From an uncultured Prochlorococcus sp. (lineage in GTDB: Bacteria; Cyanobacteriota; Cyanobacteriia; PCC-6307; Cyanobiaceae): 64,000 bases of DNA. The position numbers and the translations under genes were made by a program. Positions 1 through 13,597 of this stretch are shown in pieces; positions within the stretch are counted from its first letter, which is position 1; the number at the start of each line of letters is the position of its first letter. The stretch is from NCBI RefSeq assembly GCF_902616385.1, contig NZ_CACMSM010000003.1:1-64000 (forward strand). The letters are read 5' to 3'. The notes under the pieces were generated by a model. It was not told the origin of the DNA. It ran no database searches and saw only the letters and a list, made by a program, of their open reading frames with translations.

Positions 1-1278
1 CTAAATAAATTAGATGGAAAAGCTGCCATTATCCCAGGAGCTAATCTCGTAAAGCATCATGCCGATTGTGAATACCCTTTTAGACAAGATAGTAATTTTT
101 GGTACTTAACTGGTTTCGATGAGCCGGATGCAATTGCTCTTTTCTTGTCGCATAAGCCAAAGGGAGAGAGATTTATTATGTTTGTCGCTCCCAAAGATGT
201 TATAAGTGAAGTCTGGCATGGCTTTAGATGGGGCTTGGAAGGCGCAGAAGAAGAGTTTAAGGCTGATAAGGCTCACTCGATATCCGAACTAAGAGATTTA
301 CTTCCAGGTTATATAAATGGTTCCGATGAGCTTGTTTTTTCAATAGGTAAGTATCCATTGATTGAGAAAATAGTTCTCGAGATATTTTCAGAACAACTTG
401 AAAATCGATCAAGATCAGGGATTGGTGCGAATTCCATAAAATCTCCAGAAATTTATTTAAATGAGATGAGATTAATTAAAAGTGATTTTGAAATTAGCAG
501 AATGAGAGAGGCTACACAAATTTCAGCAGAAGCTCATGAACTAGTAAGAGAATCTATCTCTTCAAAGAAAAATGAAAGGCAAATTCAGGGTCTTCTAGAG
601 GGATTCTTTTTGGAAAAAGGGGCCAGAGGACCTGCATATAATTCTATTGTTGCTTCGGGAGATAATGCCTGTATTTTGCATTACACTTCAAATAACTCAC
701 CATTGAAGAAAGAAGATTTATTGTTGGTAGATGCAGGTTGCTCATTGACTGATTACTACAATGGAGACATAACAAGAACCATCCCAATAGGTGGAAAATT
801 TTCTAAAGAGCAAAGAGTTATTTACGAGATTGTATTAAGTGCGCAGAAAAATGCAATTAAAAGTGCTGTAACTGGATCTAATTCTAGTACTGTTCATAAT
901 GTTGCTTTGACAATTCTGATAGAAGGATTGAAGGAAATTGGTTTATTATCGGGCAGCACTGAGGAGATAATAGAGAATCAATCATATAAACATCTATACA
1001 TGCATAGAACTGGACATTGGCTCGGCTTAGATGTTCATGATGTTGGAGCATACAGAATGGGGGACTATGAAGTGCCATTACAGAATGGAATGATTCTTAC
1101 TGTAGAACCTGGGATCTATATAAGTGATAGGATCCCTGTCCCTGAGGGGCAACCTCTTATAGATGAGAAATGGAAAGGCATAGGGATAAGAATTGAAGAT
1201 GATGTTCTGGTCAAAGATGCAAACCCGGAAGTTTTAAGTATTGCTGCACTAAAAGAAATTTCTGATTTAGAATTCTAA
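1..1278 (+). CDS. pepP: Xaa-Pro aminopeptidase (M24 family), 5' end truncated by window edge
   Basis: Frame stays open upstream of the listed ATG back to base 1 (LNKLDGKAAIIPGANLVKHHADCEYPFRQDSNFWYLTGFDEPD...). M24 motifs HRTGHWLGLDVHDVG and MILTVEPGIY. Confidence 0.9.
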   Translation, partial: LNKLDGKAAIIPGANLVKHHADCEYPFRQDSNFWYLTGFDEPDAIALFLSHKPKGERFIMFVAPKDVISEVWHGFRWGLEGAEEEFKADKAHSISELRDLLPGYINGSDELVFSIGKYPLIEKIVLEIFSEQLENRSRSGIGANSIKSPEIYLNEMRLIKSDFEISRMREATQISAEAHELVRESISSKKNERQIQGLLEGFFLEKGARGPAYNSIVASGDNACILHYTSNNSPLKKEDLLLVDAGCSLTDYYNGDITRTIPIGGKFSKEQRVIYEIVLSAQKNAIKSAVTGSNSSTVHNVALTILIEGLKEIGLLSGSTEEIIENQSYKHLYMHRTGHWLGLDVHDVGAYRMGDYEVPLQNGMILTVEPGIYISDRIPVPEGQPLIDEKWKGIGIRIEDDVLVKDANPEVLSIAALKEISDLEF

Positions 1279-1331
1279 AATTTGACTTATCTAATCATTA
1301 GATTTATTTTTATAAAGTTTAAAGTTCAAAA

Positions 1332-1490
1332 ATGAATAAGTCCGATTCATATGATTCGAAACTATCTCAAGCAAGAGGCTTGGCTAGTCAGCTTGGAATG
1401 TTTGCAGAAGAAAACGATATCCCTAAAGATCTTTGGGATTCATTAGAAGCTACAATTTATGATTTTTATCAAGTTCCCCATGATAGATAA
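1332..1490 (+). CDS. small conserved-type hypothetical protein (52 aa)
   Basis: Hand-translated MNKSDSYDSKLSQARGLASQLGMFAEENDIPKDLWDSLEATIYDFYQVPHDR*; co-directional with pepP. Confidence 0.55.
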   Translation: MNKSDSYDSKLSQARGLASQLGMFAEENDIPKDLWDSLEATIYDFYQVPHDR

Positions 1491-1596
1491 AAAATCTGTA
1501 TGGAAGTATCAATAACTAAAATCAAGAAATTTTGAGTAAATCAATCAAAATGTGACCACAAACTGATAAATTATTTATTAAACATAAAGTAAGTGA

Positions 1597-2073
1597 ATGA
1601 CTTCATCTGATAAGTTAAATCAAAATTCAACAGAAAAAAAGGAAAAAGAAAGTGATTCTCCAAAATCTAAAAACTCTTCTCCTAATTCAGGAATGATGGG
1701 TGCTTCAGCTGTATTGGCAGCTGCCACAATTGATGAAGATGGGGTACCTACTGGTTATACCCCTAAACCTGATGAAGGAAGGTTCATCATTAAAGTATTG
1801 TGGTTACCTGATAATGTGGCTTTAGCAGTTGATCAAATAGTAGGTGGAGGCCCAAGTCCTCTTACTGCTTATTATTTTTGGCCAAGAGATGATGCTTGGG
1901 AAAAATTAAAAAGTGAACTTGAGAATAAAGGCTGGATTACAGATAACGAGAGAGTAGAAATATTGAATAAAGCTACTGAAGTGATAAATTATTGGCAAGA
2001 AGAAGGTAAAACAAAAAAATTAGAAGAAGCCAAATTAAAGTTTCCCGAAGTAACTTTTTGTGGAACCGCTTAA
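1597..2073 (+). CDS. 30S ribosomal protein PSRP-3 / Ycf65 family
   Basis: [43 protein letters not shown] is characteristic of PSRP-3/Ycf65. Confidence 0.85.
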   Translation: MTSSDKLNQNSTEKKEKESDSPKSKNSSPNSGMMGASAVLAAATIDEDGVPTGYTPKPDEGRFIIKVLWLPDNVALAVDQIVGGGPSPLTAYYFWPRDDAWEKLKSELENKGWITDNERVEILNKATEVINYWQEEGKTKKLEEAKLKFPEVTFCGTA

Positions 2074-2076
2074 ATA

Positions 2077-2481
2077 TTAGTTCTTTGCAGCTTGAATTCT
2101 AGCCTCAGCCTTTGAAATCTCTTTCAAAGCTTTAATTTTCTCTGGATTTTTTTCATTTTCAGAAAATTTGCTTATTGCTAATTTTGCTTCTTTAAGATCT
2201 TGTTCAGCATTTTGAACATTAATTTCAGAACCAATTTCAGCATTATTTACTAAAACTATAACTTCATCTGATTCAATTTCAGCGAAGCCTCCCATAAGGG
2301 CTATTGATTTCCACTGGGAATTCATTCTTAGCCTTAAAACGCCAATATCTATAGCAGTAACTAAAGAGATGTGTCCTGGTAGTATACCAAGTTGACCAGT
2401 AGTACTTGGAAGGATTACTTCTTCAGCCTCGCCTTGATAAACATTTTTATTAGGAGCTAAAACTTTTAGAGAAATTGCCAT
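2077..2481 (-). CDS. atpC: ATP synthase F1 epsilon subunit
   Basis: [28 protein letters not shown] motif; directly downstream of atpD. Confidence 0.95.
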   Translation of the reverse strand: MAISLKVLAPNKNVYQGEAEEVILPSTTGQLGILPGHISLVTAIDIGVLRLRMNSQWKSIALMGGFAEIESDEVIVLVNNAEIGSEINVQNAEQDLKEAKLAISKFSENEKNPEKIKALKEISKAEARIQAAKN

Positions 2482-2521
2482 TAATTTAAGATTATTGAAG
2501 GTTAAATATATATTTAAATAT

Positions 2522-3985
<1,464 letters not shown>

Positions 3986-4201
3986 TTATTGATTGGTGAT
4001 GAATAGCTGATTTTATACAGCTCATAATCCGAAAATACTACCACCTCATGGGTAGATTCGTTAAATGGGTTCGGCCACCCGCACAGTTTAAGTATGGTTT
4101 AATTGCCTCTTTGCAGATTATGTTGTTGATGATACGGATGGAGAAATTCTCTTTCCATTTTTATGACGCAAAGCGTCTCAATCATGATCCTCCATTAATC
4201 T

Positions 4202-4513
4202 ATGGCAGCTGTTTCACTTACAGTCTCTACAGTAAAACCACTGGGAGATAGAATATTTATTAAAGTTTCCGCATCTGAGGAAAAAACTGCTGGGGGCATT
4301 CTTTTGCCTGATTCAGCTAAAGAAAAACCACAAGTTGGAGAAGTTGCTCAGGTGGGCCCTGGTAAACTCAATGACGATGGTTCTCGTCAAACTCCAGAAG
4401 TGAGTATTGGCGATAAAGTTTTGTACAGCAAATATGCTGGCACAGACATTAAATTGGGAGGAGATGAATATGTCTTGCTCTCAGAAAAAGATATTTTGGC
4501 TGTAGTAAGCTAA
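4202..4513 (+). CDS. groS: co-chaperonin GroES
   Basis: [44 protein letters not shown]; next to groL. Confidence 0.97.
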
Positions 4514-4537
4514 AATATTTGTTTCAAAAATTATTAA

Positions 4538-6202
<1,665 letters not shown>

Positions 6203-6229
6203 CTAAACAGTATTTATTTAATTATTTTT

Positions 6230-6262
6230 TTAAGGGATCATTAAAAAGGTCCCTTTTTTTTA
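6230..6262 (+). terminator. intrinsic terminator downstream of groL
   Basis: AAGGGATCATTAAAAAGGTCCCTTTTTTTT hairpin plus T-run. Confidence 0.75.
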
Positions 6263-6270
6263 TTCAACTT

Positions 6271-6498
6271 TTATGAAATCCACCCAGCACTGAGGATAAC
6301 CGCGAGAGACAAAAATATCACTAAAAAAGTCCAAGTTATTTTGTTTAGTGAGGCTTCTGCACTACTTGCGCTGTTGAACATAGAACTTCCGCTTGCAGCT
6401 ATTCCTCCCATTCCATCGCCTTTAGGACTATGAAGTAAAACCAAGAGAATGAGAAGAACTCCAGATAATACCCATATCCAACTAATAATCTGAATCAT
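6271..6498 (-). CDS. secG: preprotein translocase subunit SecG
   Basis: LLHSPKGDGMGGIAASGSSMFNSASSAEASLNKITW with two TM segments. Confidence 0.93.
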   Translation of the reverse strand: MIQIISWIWVLSGVLLILLVLLHSPKGDGMGGIAASGSSMFNSASSAEASLNKITWTFLVIFLSLAVILSAGWIS

Positions 6499-6521
6499 TG
6501 CTTAAAAAACTTTTATTAACT

Positions 6522-8144
6522 TTAAACGTGTTGAACAACCTTATTATAACCTTTTAATTCAATTTCTTGAATAAGTGATTTGCCTGTCATTTCTGCTGGT
6601 ATTGGGAGATTTAACAGTTGCAATAAAGTTGGAGCAATATCTGCTAAACCAGCATTATCTCTTAAATTAATTTCATTTCCCATATTTGGGATTTTTCTTT
6701 TTTCACCTTCAATCAAAATTAATGGAACTTTATTTATTGTGTGAGCTGTCCATGGTTCTCCTTCAGGTCCTTTCATAACCTCTGCATTGCCATGATCGGC
6801 TGTAATAAGAATGCTTCCACCCATTTCTCCAGTCGCATTGACTATTTGACCAATACATTTATCTACTTTTTCTATAGCTTTTATTGTTGCATTCATGTTG
6901 CCTGTATGACCAACCATATCAGGATTAGCAAAATTGATTACAACAAAAGAATAATTTCCGCTTTTAATTGCTTTAGAGCAACTAATAGTTAGTTCCTCCG
7001 CAGACATTTCGGGTTCCATATCATAAGTTGCGACTCTTGGAGATGGAATCAAATGTCTCTCTTCTCCAGGTAAAGGAATTTCAACTCCTCCATTGAAAAA
7101 GTATGTTACGTGGGGATATTTTTCTGTTTCCGCGGTTCTATATTGCTTAAGTCCGTTTTCTGAAACTATTTGGCCTATAAAGTTATTGAGCGATTCAGGA
7201 GGAAATGCAACTTTAACAGGAAAGTTCTCATCATATTGAGTAAAAGTGACAAAATCTAGTTTTGGATAATTTTTTCTTTCAAAGTCTGAGAATTCTTGCA
7301 TTGAGAGGGATTTTACTATTTGTCTTGCTCTGTCTGGACGAAAGTTAAAGCAAATCAAACTATCCCCATCTTTAAGATAGTTTTCAGAAATTCGTATGGG
7401 CTCAATAAATTCATCGGTTATGTTTTTGGCATAACTTTTTTCTATATAATCCTGAGGAGAAATATTTGTTATTGGAATATCTGGATCAGTCAAATTAGCA
7501 TATGCTTTTTCTGTTCTATCCCATAAAAGATTTCTATCCATTATCCAGTATCTTCCGCATATGGAAGCTATTTCACCTGTATTAAATTTTTTTATACAAG
7601 ATTCTATTTGATTGAGATATTTAGAGGCACTTTTTGCAGGAGTATCTCTTCCATCGGTAATGATATGGATTGCAACTTTTTTGATTTCATTATCAGATGC
7701 CCATTTTATTAAACCTAATAGATGATCAATATGACTATGTACTCCTCCATCCGAACATAATCCTGTGATATGTAAAGTAGAATTATTTTTCTTTAATGAA
7801 TCAGCCATCTCTTTGAACTCATTAATAAAGCCTAACTGATTATTTTTTACAATATTTGAAATCCTTACAAGTTCTTGTTGTATTATTCTTCCCGAACCAA
7901 TGGTAAGGTGCCCTACCTCTGAATTTCCCATTTGACCATCTGGCAGGCCTACATCGGCTCCACTAGCACTTATTAAGGTGTGGGGATAAGCATGCCACAA
8001 AGAGTCCATGATTGGTGTACTAGCACTCTTTATAGCATTATCTGATTTTTCTTTTCGATATCCCCATCCATCTAATATTGCAAGAACTACAGGGCTCTGA
8101 GGAACACTTAATTTTTTTATATTTTTGCTGCTAATCTTTGACAT
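6522..8144 (-). CDS. gpmI: 2,3-bisphosphoglycerate-independent phosphoglycerate mutase
   Basis: [54 protein letters not shown]. Confidence 0.96.
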   Translation of the reverse strand: MSKISSKNIKKLSVPQSPVVLAILDGWGYRKEKSDNAIKSASTPIMDSLWHAYPHTLISASGADVGLPDGQMGNSEVGHLTIGSGRIIQQELVRISNIVKNNQLGFINEFKEMADSLKKNNSTLHITGLCSDGGVHSHIDHLLGLIKWASDNEIKKVAIHIITDGRDTPAKSASKYLNQIESCIKKFNTGEIASICGRYWIMDRNLLWDRTEKAYANLTDPDIPITNISPQDYIEKSYAKNITDEFIEPIRISENYLKDGDSLICFNFRPDRARQIVKSLSMQEFSDFERKNYPKLDFVTFTQYDENFPVKVAFPPESLNNFIGQIVSENGLKQYRTAETEKYPHVTYFFNGGVEIPLPGEERHLIPSPRVATYDMEPEMSAEELTISCSKAIKSGNYSFVVINFANPDMVGHTGNMNATIKAIEKVDKCIGQIVNATGEMGGSILITADHGNAEVMKGPEGEPWTAHTINKVPLILIEGEKRKIPNMGNEINLRDNAGLADIAPTLLQLLNLPIPAEMTGKSLIQEIELKGYNKVVQHV

Positions 8145-8282
8145 ATTTAGATCAAATTCATTTTTACTGATCCAACCTTCAATTTAGCTTCAAACGTTAC
8201 TCTTTAACAATTTATATTTAACATAGTTAGCTTTTGCTAATTTATGGAAATATTATATGACTTTTTTATTTATTGATATCTC

Positions 8283-8843
8283 ATGTCCAAGAAAACAAAA
8301 AAGATCGTAATACTTTCTGAAGTTGAGCTTAGAAAGACCATTTCGCGTCTAACTTCCGAAATTATTGAAAAAGTAAAAAAACTAGATAACCTTCTATTGG
8401 TTGGCATACCGACTAGAGGAGTTGAGCTGGCCGAAGTGCTAGAAAAGGAATTATTCTTTAAGACAGGTTTAAGAGTTAGCAAAGGAACAATTGATCCAAC
8501 TTTTTATAGAGATGACCAAAATAGAGTTGGAACTCGTTTAATAAAAATTACAGATATTCCTACTCCTATTGAGAAAAAAGAAATTCTTTTAATAGATGAT
8601 GTCATTTATACAGGCAGAACAATTAGAGCTGCAATGGATGCTTTATATTCATGGGGCAGACCTCAAAGAGTGATGTTATTAGTAATGGTAGATAGGGGTC
8701 ATAGAGAATTACCTATTCAACCAGATTTTTGTGGTAAAAAAGTTCCTACTAGTAAAATTGAAAGTATTAGTTTACGTTTAAATAATGTTGATAATGAAGA
8801 GGGCGTTTTCTTGAATAGCTTGCTTTCAGAAGATATTTCCTAA
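8283..8843 (+). CDS. pyrR: PyrR bifunctional regulator / uracil phosphoribosyltransferase
   Basis: LVGIPTRGVELA, PRPP-binding LLIDDVIYTGRTIRAAMDAL, GRPQRVMLLVMVDRGHRELPIQPDFCGK. Confidence 0.93.
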   Translation: MSKKTKKIVILSEVELRKTISRLTSEIIEKVKKLDNLLLVGIPTRGVELAEVLEKELFFKTGLRVSKGTIDPTFYRDDQNRVGTRLIKITDIPTPIEKKEILLIDDVIYTGRTIRAAMDALYSWGRPQRVMLLVMVDRGHRELPIQPDFCGKKVPTSKIESISLRLNNVDNEEGVFLNSLLSEDIS

Positions 8844-10394
8844 ATTATATTCTCCTAAAAATTCATCTTTAATATCAAAACACTTAACTAACAAATCAGC
8901 ACTTTCCGTGATTTTAAAAAAAAGTTTTAAGTTGTCTTGTCCAATATTAGATATATTTTTTAGGACTATTTTGAGTGGCTTTTTGTCCCATTTTATAATT
9001 TCTTCTTCATTTTGAACCTCTGATAACTTTGGTAATCCATTTTCAAAAATAACATCATATGATCTTTCTTTTTTTGTTTCCCCGATTATGATTTCGAATA
9101 TTTTCTGATTATTTTTACTGGCTTGAAGGATTAGTTTAAATGGGTTTTCAGTTGGCCATGTTTGACCTTTGCAAAAAATAGGATGCCAAAAGTGTTTTTG
9201 TTCTCTTTTGTTAAATAATCTTATAGATAATCCTTTGTCTAATATGTCTTTAATTTTTACCCCTGGGGTCATTGCTAAAGCTCCCAAAGCTATTGATTCG
9301 ATAGGAGGTGGAGACTTTATTTGAATTTTTGAAATTTTTTTTGTTACCCATTCTTTAATTAATGGTATTTGAGTTCCTCCACCAACCAAAATAATTGCAT
9401 TTAAATCGTCAACTGTGCAAAATTTTCCTCTTGCTTGATTTAATAAATCTTTGAGCAAAGAGTTAAGGTGATTAAGAAGATTATTTTCAATGAGTATGTT
9501 CTCAAATATTTCTTTACTTAGATAAAATTCTCTTTCTTTAGATTGTTCAGTAAATAATTTTATGGGATATTTATCTTCATATTTGATTGTAGATAAACTG
9601 AGTTTACATTTTATCGCTTCTGCATTAAAAAGATTAGTAGCAAAGTTATTACCTGGAATGAAATAATCAACTATCCATTGATCAATATCTTTCCCACCAA
9701 TTTTTGATCCTGTTTTGCCAATTATTTCAGCACACCTAATTTTTTGTTTTGAAATTGAGCTTACATCATTACCTTTAAATTTTAATAGTTCAGCTATTGG
9801 ACCAGATTTTCCTTCACCTCCCTCTATTTTGACTATATTCATATCGACTGTACTTCCTCCAATATCTAATGTCATAATTTTTGAGCCAAATGGTATATTT
9901 ATTCCTAAACTTGCAGCGGTAGGTTCATCAACTAGGGCTATTTCATCAACTGATATTTCCTTGCAAAGGTTAACTAACCATTCTCTGTAACCCTTATATG
10001 TATCTATTGGGGCAGTTAAAATCAGTCTTTTGATCTCATATTTGTGAGGAATGCTCGCCCATAAAATTTGAAAAAATTTTTCGCCACATTCATTTGGGTT
10101 TAAGATATTTTTTCGGTTAATTGTTTCAATAGAGTTTCCAATTAATCTTTTAAAATTCGAATGAAAAAACAAATCAGATTTTGAGTTGTCCCTCATATTT
10201 AATGCACTAATGCCAATTTTAGGAATCTTTGAAGGTTCCTCAAACCAGACTGCTGTCGGAATAACTCCTGGTGACGATGTTATATTCGGTATTTCAACTA
10301 AAACAGAATTTATATCTTTTTGATCTTGAAAAGCTATTACTGTATTGGTGTTCCCTAAATCAATAGCAAGTGTCCCAGATAAACTTTCTTCCAT
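8826..10394 (-). CDS. Hsp70/DnaK-like ATPase
   Basis: GTLAIDLGNTNTVIAFQD, LVDEPTAASLGI, MTLDIGGSTVDMNIV, IILVGGGTQIPLIKEWV. Tail overlaps pyrR by 18 bp. Confidence 0.88.
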   Translation of the reverse strand: MEESLSGTLAIDLGNTNTVIAFQDQKDINSVLVEIPNITSSPGVIPTAVWFEEPSKIPKIGISALNMRDNSKSDLFFHSNFKRLIGNSIETINRKNILNPNECGEKFFQILWASIPHKYEIKRLILTAPIDTYKGYREWLVNLCKEISVDEIALVDEPTAASLGINIPFGSKIMTLDIGGSTVDMNIVKIEGGEGKSGPIAELLKFKGNDVSSISKQKIRCAEIIGKTGSKIGGKDIDQWIVDYFIPGNNFATNLFNAEAIKCKLSLSTIKYEDKYPIKLFTEQSKEREFYLSKEIFENILIENNLLNHLNSLLKDLLNQARGKFCTVDDLNAIILVGGGTQIPLIKEWVTKKISKIQIKSPPPIESIALGALAMTPGVKIKDILDKGLSIRLFNKREQKHFWHPIFCKGQTWPTENPFKLILQASKNNQKIFEIIIGETKKERSYDVIFENGLPKLSEVQNEEEIIKWDKKPLKIVLKNISNIGQDNLKLFFKITESADLLVKCFDIKDEFLGEYNLGNIF

Positions 10395-10491
10395 AAGAAA
10401 TTATTTGAATCAATTAAGTTCTTTTTGTAATTTATGTTTTGAAACGGTCGAATTAATTGTAATATATGGTTTATAGTAAAAAATTTTTTTA

Positions 10492-10728
10492 ATGAACATA
10501 TCAAATAATGCAGGAGTAGATTCTAATGACCTTGCAAAGAGAGGTGAGAGCTTGATAAGAAAATCAACTAATAGATACTTAACCACAGTGAAAATTGCTT
10601 TCAGAGCTAAACAAAGACGTTTTGATGATTTTGATGGTTTATTAGACGAGTCAACTATTAAACCCGTTCAAAGGTCAATTATTGAACTAAGCGATGAACA
10701 AGACCAACCAGATTTACTTCCTGGCTAA
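10492..10728 (+). CDS. rpoZ: DNA-directed RNA polymerase omega subunit
   Basis: [57 protein letters not shown]; cyanobacterial RpoZ. Confidence 0.9.
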   Translation: MNISNNAGVDSNDLAKRGESLIRKSTNRYLTTVKIAFRAKQRRFDDFDGLLDESTIKPVQRSIIELSDEQDQPDLLPG

Positions 10729-10730
10729 TT

Positions 10731-11102
10731 TTGGTAAAAAACCAAAAGAGGTGGAGATTACTTAAAGATTTTAAAAAAGGCAAATTTTGCTTTTTGATTG
10801 GTGTGGATAATTGGTCAATCGAGTTACAAAAAAGTGAGTTTCATTCACTTTATTTTTTACTTACAAGAATTAATAAGCAACTATTAGATATCAAGAATGA
10901 ACTAATGGATGAAGAGTCTATTACTTTAGAATTAGAAAAACTACCTTGGTATATCGAGTTAGATGGTAAAAAGAATGAGTGGAGTTTAAGGCTTGTTTTT
11001 GAAAGTCAAGACCAAACAAGATCTTTCGAAATGTATTGGCCGATACCAATCGCACAAAATTTATTTTATGAAATAAAAAACATGTGGGAATCAATGGATT
11101 AA
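10731..11102 (+). CDS. DUF1818 family protein
   Basis: WRLLKDFKKGKFCFLIGVDNWSIELQKSEFHSLYFLL...WYIELDGKKNEWSLRLVFES; adjacent to rpoZ. Confidence 0.75.
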   Translation: MVKNQKRWRLLKDFKKGKFCFLIGVDNWSIELQKSEFHSLYFLLTRINKQLLDIKNELMDEESITLELEKLPWYIELDGKKNEWSLRLVFESQDQTRSFEMYWPIPIAQNLFYEIKNMWESMD

Positions 11103-11414
11103 AAGATAAAAAAAATTGGAAATTTTAGAAAATATTTCCCCTTCAAAAAAAATTTTTTTCACAACTTTTCCACAACAATTTTTTTAAAAATATCTACTGA
11201 TCTAAAGTTTGTGGAAAACTCCTGATTTTATATAAATCTTTATATTTCAGTAAGATTTAATTTTACAAAATTACTTTCCATGACACCCATATATATGACT
11301 GGATTCTCATTATTCTATGACCTGAGACTGTTCATTTATAAATCCTGTTGACGATTTAGTGATTTTGGAGAAAACTACATTTTGTAGATTTAAATTTCAA
11401 CAAGTTTTTTTAAT

Positions 11415-11666
11415 ATGCAAGAGTTCAACTACGAAAAAAATTCAAAAGTTTTAAATGATAAAGATGAAGTAATAAGTTTCAAATGTGAACTTCAAGAAAA
11501 TCTTCAAAAGGCTATGAAAGAATTTGTTGAGGAGCATCCCAATTGGGATCAATATAGGATACTACAAGCTGCTATTGCAGGATTTTTGATGCAAAACGGA
11601 TTTCAAAATAGGGATTTAACGAGACTCTATATTGGCAATATGTTTTCAATGAATTTTAAGGACTAA
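11415..11666 (+). CDS. DUF2811 family protein
   Basis: VISFKCELQENLQKAMKEFVEEHPNWDQYRILQAAIAGFLMQNGFQNRDLTRLYIGNMF. Confidence 0.75.
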   Translation: MQEFNYEKNSKVLNDKDEVISFKCELQENLQKAMKEFVEEHPNWDQYRILQAAIAGFLMQNGFQNRDLTRLYIGNMFSMNFKD

Positions 11667-11673
11667 AAATTTT

Positions 11674-12132
11674 TTAAATTTTTTCTATTAGTATTTTTGC
11701 GATATCATTTCTGACAGGTAAAATGGATAATCTATTTCCTTTTTTTACAACTAATAACTCATCCTCATTAAATAAAATCTTTAATTCAGGTAAACTTAAA
11801 ATTTTATCTGACTTTGATTTATATTTTACTTTTACACAATCCCATCTCGGATTATCAGGTTTCGATTTTGGATCAAAATATTTTGAATCTTTATCAAATT
11901 GAGTAGGATCAACAATATTTAGATCTATTACCTCCATAAGCCCAACAATACCTGGGGGTTTACAGTTCGAATGATAGAAAAAGACTTTATCTCCTTTATT
12001 CATTTTTCTCATAAAATTTCGAGCTTGATAATTTCTTATTCCGTCCCATAAAGTTACACCGTCATTTTTTAAAGTATCTATGCTATAAGCATCAGGCTCA
12101 CTTTTCATTAGCCAGTAATTTATTTCATTCAT
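11674..12132 (-). CDS. EVE (PUA-like) domain protein
   Basis: YWLMKSEPDAYSIDTLKNDGVTLWDGIRNYQARNFMRKMNKGDKVFFYHSNCKPPGIVG. Confidence 0.93.
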   Translation of the reverse strand: MNEINYWLMKSEPDAYSIDTLKNDGVTLWDGIRNYQARNFMRKMNKGDKVFFYHSNCKPPGIVGLMEVIDLNIVDPTQFDKDSKYFDPKSKPDNPRWDCVKVKYKSKSDKILSLPELKILFNEDELLVVKKGNRLSILPVRNDIAKILIEKI

Positions 12133-12296
12133 AACAAGGGATTAGAAGAATATTGCGAAGTGTGTATGGGGTGTGGATGGAATAGCTTCTACACCATTTT
12201 CTTTACTTATTATCCATTAATTTAACTGTTTAGGAAAGTGATAGGTGGTATGGGTACTCATGATTGTGCTAACAAGTTATATTGTCCCAAGAAATT

Positions 12297-12458
12297 TCAG
12301 TTGTAATTCCCCGGAAATAACTTATCAATAGCTTCTTTCTGTTCTTGCTTTTTGATCTCCTCAATATCTAAAACAGGGCAGGTATTTTGATTAAGTGATG
12401 AAAAGAAAGTACTTTTGTTTAATAGTTTGAAAAGTGGTTGGAGTAGTTTGAGTTTCAT
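12297..12458 (-). CDS. small hypothetical protein (53 aa)
   Basis: Hand-translated MKLKLLQPLFKLLNKSTFFSSLNQNTCPVLDIEEIKKQEQKEAIDKLFPGNYN*. Confidence 0.5.
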   Translation of the reverse strand: MKLKLLQPLFKLLNKSTFFSSLNQNTCPVLDIEEIKKQEQKEAIDKLFPGNYN

Positions 12459-12635
12459 TTTTACTAAGTATCCGGTATAAAAAAATATTCAATTGGTTTC
12501 AAAGTTAATAACTCCTTCTCTTCCAATAGTGGAATTAGTTAATCTGCTTGTTATTTCAGATCTGGTATATTCATTCCCAATTACATAAATGGGTTGGGAA
12601 TAATTCTTTAGCCATTTACCTCTTTTTTATAGAGC

Positions 12636-12827
12636 CTATTGTTGCTGTTGATCTTGTTGCATTTGTTTTTTCTTCAGTTTCTCATATTCAACGTGCAGAA
12701 CACCTAAACGCCAAGCATCTTTCAATCCTTTTACACCTCCCATTAGGAGTTTTGCATCTGAGGGAGAATGTGACTTCATATTCAAGAAGTCTTTCTGCCA
12801 AGAAGTTTCATCACATTTAGAACTCAT
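12636..12827 (-). CDS. small hypothetical protein (63 aa)
   Basis: MSSKCDETSWQKDFLNMKSHSPSDAKLLMGGVKGLKDAWRLG...; stop/start junction with the upstream 12827-13087 ORF on the same strand. Confidence 0.6.
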   Translation of the reverse strand: MSSKCDETSWQKDFLNMKSHSPSDAKLLMGGVKGLKDAWRLGVLHVEYEKLKKKQMQQDQQQQ

Positions 12828-13087
12828 TATTCAACTGGAGTTAGTGAATAGCAAGTATCTTTATAACCATTTTTTTTATCCCAATCTTTCATCTCTGGAG
12901 TACTTGTAGCAGCAGCAAATCCTTCTAAATCTTTGACTTCAAGTATCAAGTGACTTTTATGTTCATTTACCTTGATGAGTTCATATTCTTCAACATATCG
13001 ATGTCCCTCCTTTTCATGGAAATCAGCTACAAATTTATCGAAATCTTCAAAAGAACAATCAAAAGTAGAAACTATTAAGGTATTCAT
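12827..13087 (-). CDS. DUF3764-like protein
   Basis: MNTLIVSTFDCSFEDFDKFVADFHEKEGHRYVEEYELIKVNEHKSHLILEVKDLEGFAAATSTPEMKDWDKKNGYKDTCYSLTPVE. Confidence 0.65.
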   Translation of the reverse strand: MNTLIVSTFDCSFEDFDKFVADFHEKEGHRYVEEYELIKVNEHKSHLILEVKDLEGFAAATSTPEMKDWDKKNGYKDTCYSLTPVE

Positions 13088-13132
13088 AAAAAAGAGGGTT
13101 TTATCCCTCTATATTAGATCGACTGCCAATCA
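13088..13132 (-). repeat. dispersed hairpin/terminator element, copy 1
   Basis: Minus strand: GATTGGCAGTCGATCTAATATAGAGGGATAAAACCCTCTTTTTT immediately followed by ATG of 12827-13087. Confidence 0.8.
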
Positions 13133-13133
13133 A

Positions 13134-13256
13134 TTAGTAATTAATTAATTTTCTTTTTCCATCTCTAGTTTCTACTTTATTTATTCTTAACCCTATAAAA
13201 GCAGCCCAAATAACTGCAAATAAAATTGGTAAAAAAATGATTGCAAGTTTCATCAT
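13134..13256 (-). CDS. small single-TM protein, possibly PsbY-like (tentative)
   Basis: Hand-translated MMKLAIIFLPILFAVIWAAFIGLRINKVETRDGKRKLINY*. The hydrophobic PILFAVIWAAF segment recalls PsbY but is not diagnostic. Confidence 0.45.
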   Translation of the reverse strand: MMKLAIIFLPILFAVIWAAFIGLRINKVETRDGKRKLINY

Positions 13257-13327
13257 TGTTTTAATCCTGTTATTTGCTCAAAAGAATAACCTTTAAATAA
13301 ATAGGAAAAAATAGGTACTTTATCTAA

Positions 13328-13597
13328 TTAAGCAGCATCATATTCTTTATCATCTTCAAGCTCTCTCATAAATCTTTTATCTAATAAGTAATTGTCTATA
13401 AGCTCTGCTGCCATCTGTATCTCAGCAGCAGGTTCTTGTAGATCTTTGTCTAATAAGTAATTGTCAATAAGCTCTAGATTGTTATTTTCATTAATTTGTT
13501 TATCGCTGTTTAATAGTTCTCTTATGTAGTTATATACAAGCTCTTGATCGTATCCACTTTCTCTAATTTCTTTCAACATTTCGTCTGGAATTTCCAT
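13328..13597 (-). CDS. hypothetical acidic protein with internal ELIDNYLLDK duplication
   Basis: LELIDNYLLDKDLQEPAAEIQMAAELIDNYLLDKRFM. Confidence 0.65.
   Translation of the reverse strand: MEIPDEMLKEIRESGYDQELVYNYIRELLNSDKQINENNNLELIDNYLLDKDLQEPAAEIQMAAELIDNYLLDKRFMRELEDDKEYDAA

Noticed and set aside
884-1078. Antisense 64-aa ORF inside pepP
   Set aside because: Shadow ORF opposite a well-supported gene, with no domain-like sequence.
4000-4200. CIRCE operator upstream of groES
   Set aside because: No TTAGCACTC-N9-GAGTGCTAA palindrome found by eye.
12548-12820. 90-aa + ORF
   Set aside because: Mostly antisense to the better-supported minus-strand 63-aa ORF adjoining the DUF3764-like gene.
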